DNA from: Liolophura sinensis
Taxonomy: Eukaryota > Mollusca > Polyplacophora > Chitonida > Chitonidae
Assembly: GCF_032854445.1 (NCBI RefSeq)
Contig: NC_088307.1
Span: forward strand, 310,001-374,000
Direction: 5' to 3'
DNA length: 64,000 nucleotides
Below, in pieces: positions 57,765 to 64,000 of this stretch. Each line of letters opens with the position of its first letter. The first letter of the stretch is position 1. The position numbers and the translations under genes are program-made. The notes beneath the pieces were generated by a model. The model ran no database searches. It saw only the letters and a program-made list of their open reading frames with translations, and was not told where the DNA came from.

Positions 57765-58530
57765 TAATGGGGGTCCGAGGCCATATACATCTCGACTCCA
57801 ACACCAGAGGGCGCTTCTGTGAATAGCAGTATGAAGTCTGTGGGTGCAGTTTTAATGCAGGTGTAGGCCAGACATTCACAGATATGCTCACAGAGGCGCC
57901 CACTGGTGTTGGAGTTTACAGGTATTGGCATCACGTGATAGCCGACATTAAGTGTTATTATCTTACCATGCACCTATGGAGTCTGTACGTGCAGTATTAA
58001 TGTAATTGTAGGCCAGACACGCCATATGTGCTCGAACCTAATCACTCCTTGTTGACAAATGACTGAAAAATTGTTAAGTACGACGTTAAACCCCAAGCAT
58101 ACGTAAATACATACTTACATACATACATATTCGGTACAATAATGCCACTTGACGCGGGCTATCACCTGATTCCCTTGACAAAGGCCTCTTTTGTGATCAG
58201 CAGTCGGAATAGCTGTCTGGCCTATATCTCTATTAATATTGCACGTACAGACATCATATTAGGCACATTAACAGCACAAAATGAGTCTACCAAAGATGAT
58301 GCTTGTGTGCAGATGGAGTGCTCGTGTGAATAACAATAGGTATGGTTATTGGGCCTATATTTCCATTATTACTGTCCCTGGAGATATTATACTTGGCCTA
58401 ATAATGGCACCTAATGATTGCTGTCAGGTCATACCCATACTTTCTACTTTCAACACCAAGAGGCGCCTGCGTGAAAAGCAGTATGATTATGTATATGACC
58501 CAACGCTCTCCTTATACCGCACTTAGACAA
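57765..58530. repeat. Diverged repeat family in inverted and direct copies
   Basis: ACTCCAACACCAGAGGGCGC (57795 onward) pairs with the inverted copy ending at 57915 (GGCGCCCACTGGTGTTGGAG) with 24 of 26 positions matching. Related segments recur in plus orientation at 58140-58270 and 58380-58500 (GGCTATCACCTGATTCC, GGCCTATATCTCTATTA, CAACACCAAGAGGCGCCTGC). Peptides from the copies look alike (GYHVMPI, GYHLIPL; CLAYTCIKTAPTDFIL, CLAYISINIARTDIIL), but nucleotide repetition explains that. Confidence 0.75.
58050..58135 (+). mobile_element. 3' tail of a second SINE type
   Basis: GAAAAATTGTTAAGTACGAC then GTTAAACCCCAAGCA, followed by an ATACATAC-type microsatellite tail. From memory this 3' end with a tetranucleotide tail is common in molluscan genomes. 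Only the tail is visible; the body to the left is not clear. Confidence 0.7.
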
Positions 58531-58715
58531 CACACTTCGTTAAATCCTGACAATTATTGTGTGTATGTATGACCCACATCTCTCCTTATACTGCACTTAG
58601 ACATCACATTTCGTTAATTCCTAACCATTTTTGTGTGTATGTATGGCCCTCATCTCTCCTTATACTACACTTAGACATCACACTTCGTTAAATCCTGACA
58701 CTTATTCTGGTCCTG
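58490..58715. repeat. About 74-bp tandem repeat, 3 copies
   Basis: CTCTCCTTATACTGCACTTA, GACATCACATTTCGTTAA and TGTGTGTATGTATGACCC recur at 73-75 bp spacing (CCTTATA at 58511, 58584 and 58659). Confidence 0.9.
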
Positions 58716-58864
58716 CTCATAAGCCATGCCCATACTACTCATTTACTACTCAACAAAAATGGGTTAATCTGTGAACACCGGTGTGAATAGTTGTCTGGTG
58801 TTTCTGTGAATAGCAGGTTGACTTTTTTCAGCGTGACAATTATGCGCTTCCGTAGACTTGAGTC
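58716..58864. other. Short spacer
   Basis: Nothing recognised. Confidence 0.5.
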
Positions 58865-59860
58865 CTCAGTGGTATGATCATACGCCATATAGACTGGTCA
58901 CTACGAGTTCTACCGCCAACCACTGGTTTTATGAGGGCCATATGGACTGGTCACCACCTTTTAGCGTCACCAACTCGTTTATTGATGGGCCATGTGGACT
59001 GGTCACTACATTTTAGCCTCACCGACTGGTTCATTAATGGGCCATATTCACTGGTCATTACGGCTTTTACCGCCAACCACTGGTTTAATGATGGACCATA
59101 TGGCCTGGTCATTGCGGATTTTACCTTCGCCGATTAATTTATTCATGGGCCACATCAACTGGTCATTACCGCTTCTACCGTCACGGATAGGTTCAGCGAT
59201 GGATAGGTCATTACGTTATTTACCGTCACCGACTGGTTCATTGATTTGCCATATGAACTGGTCCTTATGACTTTTGCCTTCACCGACTGATTTAATGATG
59301 GGCTAGATCAATTAGTCATTACGGCTTTTACTGTCACCGACTGGTTTAGTGATGGGTCGGATGGACTGGTCATTACCGCTTTTACCGTCACCGACTGGTT
59401 AGGGTTAGGGTATGGCCTGGTCATTGCGGATTTTACCGTCACCGTCTGGTTTAGTGATGGGCCATATGGACCTGGTCATTATGGCTTTTACCGTTGCCGA
59501 CTGGTTCAGTGATGGGCCGGATGAAGTGGTCACTATGAATTTGGCGATCACCGACTGGTTCAGTAATGGGCCGGATGGACTGGTCATTACGGCTTGTACT
59601 GTCATCGACTGGTTTAGTGATGGGCCATATGGGCTGGTCACTACTGTTTTTACAGTCAGAGACTGGTTTAATGATGGGCCATATCCATTGTTCACTACTT
59701 TTTTACAGTCACTGACAGGTTTAATGTGCCATATTGCAGGGTTTACTCCTACTGATCGGTTTAATGATGGACTATATCGACTTGGGTGCCATGGGTTTTA
59801 CCGTCATTCGCTGGTTTAATGATGGACGATACCCACTCATCACGCCTTTTTGGGGAAACT
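58865..59860. repeat. 54-bp minisatellite (GGCCATATGGACTGGTCATT)
   Basis: About 18 units of 54 bp: GATGGGCCATATGGACTGGT, CATTACGGCTTTTACC and GTCACCGACTGGTTTAGT. Eighteen codons per unit leave frames open on plus (135 codons, WFSDGPYGLVIT repeats) and minus (96 codons). One unit is broken at 59397-59410 by a telomere-like sequence. Confidence 0.93.
59397..59410 (+). repeat. Short interstitial telomere-like motif
   Basis: GGTTAGGGTTAGGG replaces the expected TAGTGATGGGCCATATGG part of a 54-bp unit. It contains 2.3 copies of TTAGGG, the telomere repeat of most animals including molluscs. Confidence 0.7.
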
Positions 59861-59889
59861 TTGAAAGGAGTGCATTGTTATGTTATTCT

Positions 59890-59936
59890 TTTTTTGGCGT
59901 AAAACACCAACACCAACATCAAATAAATAAATAAGT
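59890..59936 (+). mobile_element. SINE tail fragment
   Basis: TTTTTTGGCGTAAAACACC, then AACACCAACATCAAATAAAT AAATAAG. Only the last roughly 45 bp of the SINE remain. Confidence 0.75.
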
Positions 59937-59989
59937 AACTTTATTAAAATGATAACAAAAGTAGATAATACAAACTTTGTCGCTTGAAA

Positions 59990-61110
59990 GATCTCTTTTC
60001 TGTTTTACTTCTACATTTCTCTATCAGGTACAAGCTCAAATAGATGTACATGACATACCACTCGTATATTTCTGTATCAGGCACAAGATTACATAGATGT
60101 ACATGACATACAGCTTGCGTATTTCTGTATCAGGCACAAGATTACATACATGTACATGACATACAACTTGTGTATTTCTGTATCAGGCATAAGGTTACAT
60201 AGATGTACATGACATACAGCTTGTGTATTTCTGTATCAGGTACACGTTTACATCAATCTACATGACGTACCATTTGTATATTGCTGCGTAAAGTACAACT
60301 TCACATAGATCTACATGACATACGGTTTGTATATTTCTGTATCAGGTACGAGCTTACATAGTTCTACATGAAATACCGTTTCTATTTCTGTATCAAGTAC
60401 AAGCTTACATAGATTAACATCACATACGCATTGTATTTTTCTGTATTTAGAACAAGCTTACATACATCTACATGAGATACCACATGTATATTCCTGGATA
60501 AAATACCTGCTCACATAGATTTATAAAACAAGCCCACATAAATCTACATGACATACCCTTTGCAAATTCCTGTATCAGGTACAAACCCACACCACATAAA
60601 TCTACATGACATACCATTTGTATATTTCTGTATCAGGTACAAGCTTACGTTGATCTGCATGAGATAGCACTTGTATATTCCTGTATCAACCACGCAGATC
60701 TACATGGCATATCCCTTGTATACTCCTGTATTTAGTACAAGTTTACATAGTTCTACATAAGATAGCGCTTCTATATTTCTGTATTAGGTACAAGCTCACA
60801 TATCTGCATGACATACAGATAGTATTTTTCTGTATGTATTACAAGCTCACATAAATCTATTTGATTTACCACTTTTATATTTCTGTATTAGTTACAAGTT
60901 CACATAGATGTACATAATATGCAACTTGTACATTTCTCTATCAAATACAAGCTCACATAGATCTACATGACATACCAATTGTATATTCCTGTATCAGGTA
61001 CCAGCGTACATAGATCTACATGAGACACCACTTGTATATTCCTGTATCAGGTACCAGCTTTCATAGTTCTACATTACATGGCAATTTTATATATATGTAT
61101 TATGTACCAA
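59990..61110. repeat. 53-bp minisatellite (GATCTACATGACATACC), left block
   Basis: About 21 units of 53 bp: TATTTCTGTATCAGGTACAA, GCTCACATAGATCTACATGA and CATACCACTTGTA (GTATCAGGCAC at 60074 and 60127). Units are fairly diverged and some are shortened (60520-60600). The GATCTACA word is shared with the 58-bp array at the other end of the window. Confidence 0.93.
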
Positions 61111-61369
61111 CTTACAGCCCGGCACGACTGGTTTCCATCTCATCCGTACGATTTTTATCTTTAGGGGAGATAACTTTGGATGCATTTTTTCTACTTATCT
61201 CCCTTTGGGGAATTTATAACATGCAGTTTCATTTTCGATAGACACCATTTTCTCGTCGTCACACAGTCAGAAGAAAGGTCTGTGTAGTGTGAACAAATAA
61301 TGCAGTATATGTCTGTGAGAATCTCTCAACACACCAACAATTGCATTCCAGAGTGCAAGGGACATAATA
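61111..61369. other. Single-copy insert within the array, with GGGAGATAA inverted words
   Basis: A 260-bp non-repetitive segment interrupts the 53-bp array. AGGGGAGATAAC (about 61164) and TTATCTCCCTTT (about 61195) form a short inverted pair. GGGAGATAAC is a motif I associate with molluscan repeats. The segment may be an inserted element, but its ends are not evident. Confidence 0.5.
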
Positions 61370-61690
61370 GAAAAGGAGACCCCAACAAGACCAGGTAGGC
61401 CCACCATTGATTGTATACCCTCTACACATAGACCTCAGGTAGACCTGCTGATTGATTGTATATTCTCTGCACAAAGACGTCAGGAAGACAAGCCATTCAT
61501 TGTATACTCTCTCCACACGTCAGATAGGCCCAACATTTGATTGTATACTCTCTAAACACACACGTAAGGTATACCCACAATTTAAACGTGTACTCTCTCC
61601 ACACAGACGTCAGGTTACATTCACCATTTGATTGTATACTCTCTACACACAGACGTCATGTGGACCCATTATTTGTTATTTCCATATTTT
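61370..61690. repeat. Island of the 45-bp repeat inside the 53-bp array
   Basis: About seven diverged units of the array that dominates 62340-64000 (GTATACTCTCTACACACAGA, CGTCAGGTAGACCCACC). It lies between two blocks of the 53-bp array. Confidence 0.88.
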
Positions 61691-62335
61691 TGTCTCAGGT
61701 ACAAGCTCACATAGATCTACATAACATACCACTTCTATATTCCTGTAAAAGGTACAAGGTCACCTATTTTTACATGACATACCTCTTATAAGTATAAATT
61801 TGAGCCAGGTAACAAGCTAACATAGACCTACATACCATACCGCATGTATATTCCAGTATCAAGTTCAAGCCTATATAGATCAACATGATATACCACTTTT
61901 ATATTTCTGTATTAAGCACCAGTTCACATAGTTCTACATGTCAAACCGCTTGTATAATTCTTTATCAGGTACAAGTTGACAAAGATCTACATGACAAACC
62001 GCTTGTATATTTTTGTATTAGGTACCAGCTTACACAGTAGTATATGACATACCGCTTCTATATTTCTGTATAAAGTACAATCTCATCTACATCTACATGA
62101 CATACCGCTTTTATAGTTTTTTGATTAGGTATAGGCTCACATATTTCTACATGACATAGCGCTTGGTTATTTTGTGTCAGGTACAACCTTACATAGCTAT
62201 ACATGACATACCACTTGTACATTCTTTATTAAGTACACGTTTTTGTAGATCAAGATGGCATACCGCTTCTATATTTTCTGTATCAGGTTACACGCTCGCA
62301 TTGTTACATTACAACACATACCGCTTCATATATGA
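61691..62335. repeat. 53-bp minisatellite, right block
   Basis: About 12 diverged units of the 53-bp repeat (CAGGTACAAGCTCACATAGA). It switches within a few bases into the 45-bp array near 62340. Confidence 0.9.
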
Positions 62336-64000
62336 CACATTCTCTCCACACAGACGTCAGGTAGACCCACGATTTGATTGTATACTCTCTAAACACAGAC
62401 GTCAGGTAGACCCCACCATTTGATTGTATACTCTCTAAAACACAGACGTCAGGTAGACCCACCATTTGACTGTATACTCTCTAAACACAGGCGGCAGGTA
62501 CACCTACCATTTCACTGTATAATTTCTACACACAGACGTCAGGTAGACCCACCATTTACTTTGTATACGCTCTAAACACAGACGTCGGTAGACCCACCAT
62601 TTGACTGTATACTCTCTAAACACAGGCGTCAGGTAGACCCACCATTTGACTGTATACTCTCTAAACACAGGCGTCAGGTAGATCCACCATTTGACTGTAT
62701 ACTCTCTAAACACAGGCGTCAGGTAGACCCACCATTTGACTGTATACTCTCTAAACACAGACGTCAGATAGACCCATCATTTGACTGTATACTCTCGAAA
62801 CACAGACGTCAGGTAGACCCACCATTTGACTGTATAGGCTCTAAACACAGGCGTCAGGTAGACCCACCATTGGACTGTATACTCTCTAAACATAGACGTC
62901 AGGTAGACCTACCATTTGACTGTATACTCTCTAAACATAGACGTCAGGTAGACCCACCATTTGACTGTATACTCTCTAAACATAGACGTCAGGTAGACCC
63001 ATCATTTGACTGTATACTCTCTAAACACAGGCGTCAGGTAGACCTACCATTTGACTGTATTCTCTCTAAACACAGACGTCAGGTAGACCTATCATTTGAC
63101 TGTATACTCTAAACACAGGCGTCAGGTAGACTCACCATTTGATTGTATACTCTCTAAACACAGACGTCAGGTAGATCCACCATTTGACTGTATACTCTCT
63201 AAACACAGGCGTCAGGTAGACCCACCATTTGACTGTATACTCTCTAAACACATACGTCAGGTAGACCTACCATTTCACTTTATACTCTCTAAACACAGGC
63301 GTCAGGTAGACCTACCATTTGATTGTATACTCTCTAAACACAGGCGTCAGGTAGACCCACCATTGGACTGTATACTCTCTAAACATAGACGTCAGGTAGA
63401 CCCACCATTTGACTGTATAATTTCTACACACAGACGTCAGGTATACCCACCATTTGATTGTATACTCTCTAAACACAGGCGTCAGGTAGACCCACCATTT
63501 GACTGTATAATTTCTACACACAGACGTCAGGTAGATCCACCATTTGACTGTATACTCTCTAAACACAGGCGTCAGGTAGACCCACCATTTGACTGTATAC
63601 TCTCTAAACACAGGCGTCAGGTAGACCCACCATTGGACTGTATACTCTCTAAACACATACGTCAGGTAGACCCACCATTTGACTGTATACTCTCTAAACC
63701 CAGGCGTCAGGTAGACCTACCATTTCACTGTATAATTTCTACACACAAACGTCAGGTAGACCCACCAATTAATTGTATACCCTCCCCACATACACGTCTG
63801 TTACACCCAACATTTAATTCCATACTCTCTCCACACAGACGTCAGGTGGACCCAGCATTTGATTGTAAACTCTCCACACAGACGTTAGTTAGACCCACCG
63901 TTTGATTGTATACTCTCCACCCACAGATGTCAGGTAGACCCAGACCCACCATTTGATTGTATACTCTGTCCACACAAACGAAAGGTAGACCATTGATTTC
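62336..64000. repeat. 45-bp minisatellite (GTATACTCTCTAAACACAGG), runs off the window
   Basis: About 37 units of 45 bp: GTATACTCTCTAAACACAGG, CGTCAGGTAGACCCACC and ATTTGACT. Variants (ACATAGACG, ATAATTTCTACACACAG) recur in groups. Fifteen codons per unit keep a 269-codon plus frame (CILSKHRRQVDPPFD) and a 114-codon minus frame (VFREYTVKWWVYLTP) open together. The last 250 bases are more diverged but the array continues past the window end. Confidence 0.95.

Noticed and set aside
59397-59410. A real telomere or chromosome end
   Set aside because: Only 2.3 TTAGGG units, with minisatellite continuing on both sides.
63096-63905. 269-codon frame of CILSKHRRQVDPPFD repeats as a gene
   Set aside because: Direct translation of the 45-bp repeat; the opposite strand is also open, and the array is broken by frame-shifting units at both ends.

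Overview
This looks like a stretch of eukaryotic (animal) genome, most likely from a mollusc. It is AT-leaning, has no operon-like gene packing and shows no complete protein-coding gene. It carries about a dozen copies or fragments of a tRNA-derived SINE. The SINE tail (GAGTACGGCGTAAAACACC followed by AAAT/poly-A) and a second tail type (AAGTACGACGTTAAACCCC followed by a tetranucleotide microsatellite) are, from memory, typical of bivalve and gastropod genomes. The GGGAGATAAC motif near 61.2 kb points the same way. No database could be consulted, so the taxon is an inference.

The dominant feature is tandem repetition. More than half of the 64 kb is occupied by about thirty different minisatellite arrays with unit lengths from 9 to about 152 bp. 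The largest are a 58-bp array (1-4.2 kb), a 45-bp array (6.9-8.8 kb), a 30-bp array (15.65-21.1 kb, about 180 units), a 36-bp array (50.3-55.2 kb, about 135 units) passing into a 151-bp array (55.2-56.0 kb), an 85-bp array (46.6-48.2 kb), a 53-bp array (60.0-62.3 kb) and a 45-bp array that runs off the right end (62.3-64 kb). Several arrays show higher-order structure: 252 bp = 7 x 36, about 152 bp = 2 x 76, 114 bp = 3 x 38, and 120 bp = 4 x 30. Nearly all long open reading frames lie in arrays whose unit is a multiple of three, often on both strands at once, and are best read as by-products of the repeats.

Between the arrays are single-copy stretches and mobile-element debris. The clearest element is a decayed, 3'-truncated Penelope-like retroelement on the minus strand (about 32.24-33.87 kb). 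It keeps recognisable reverse-transcriptase motifs in several frames and was later split by a SINE with a perfect 14-bp target-site duplication. Two single-copy stretches (39.5-40.0 kb and 56.27-56.72 kb) look like possible conserved non-coding elements. One short candidate terminal exon with a strong 3' splice site lies at 31.45 kb.

There are no convincing rRNA genes, free-standing tRNA genes, CRISPR arrays or bacterial features. The window is best described as an intergenic, intronic or subtelomere-like minisatellite cluster invaded by SINEs.
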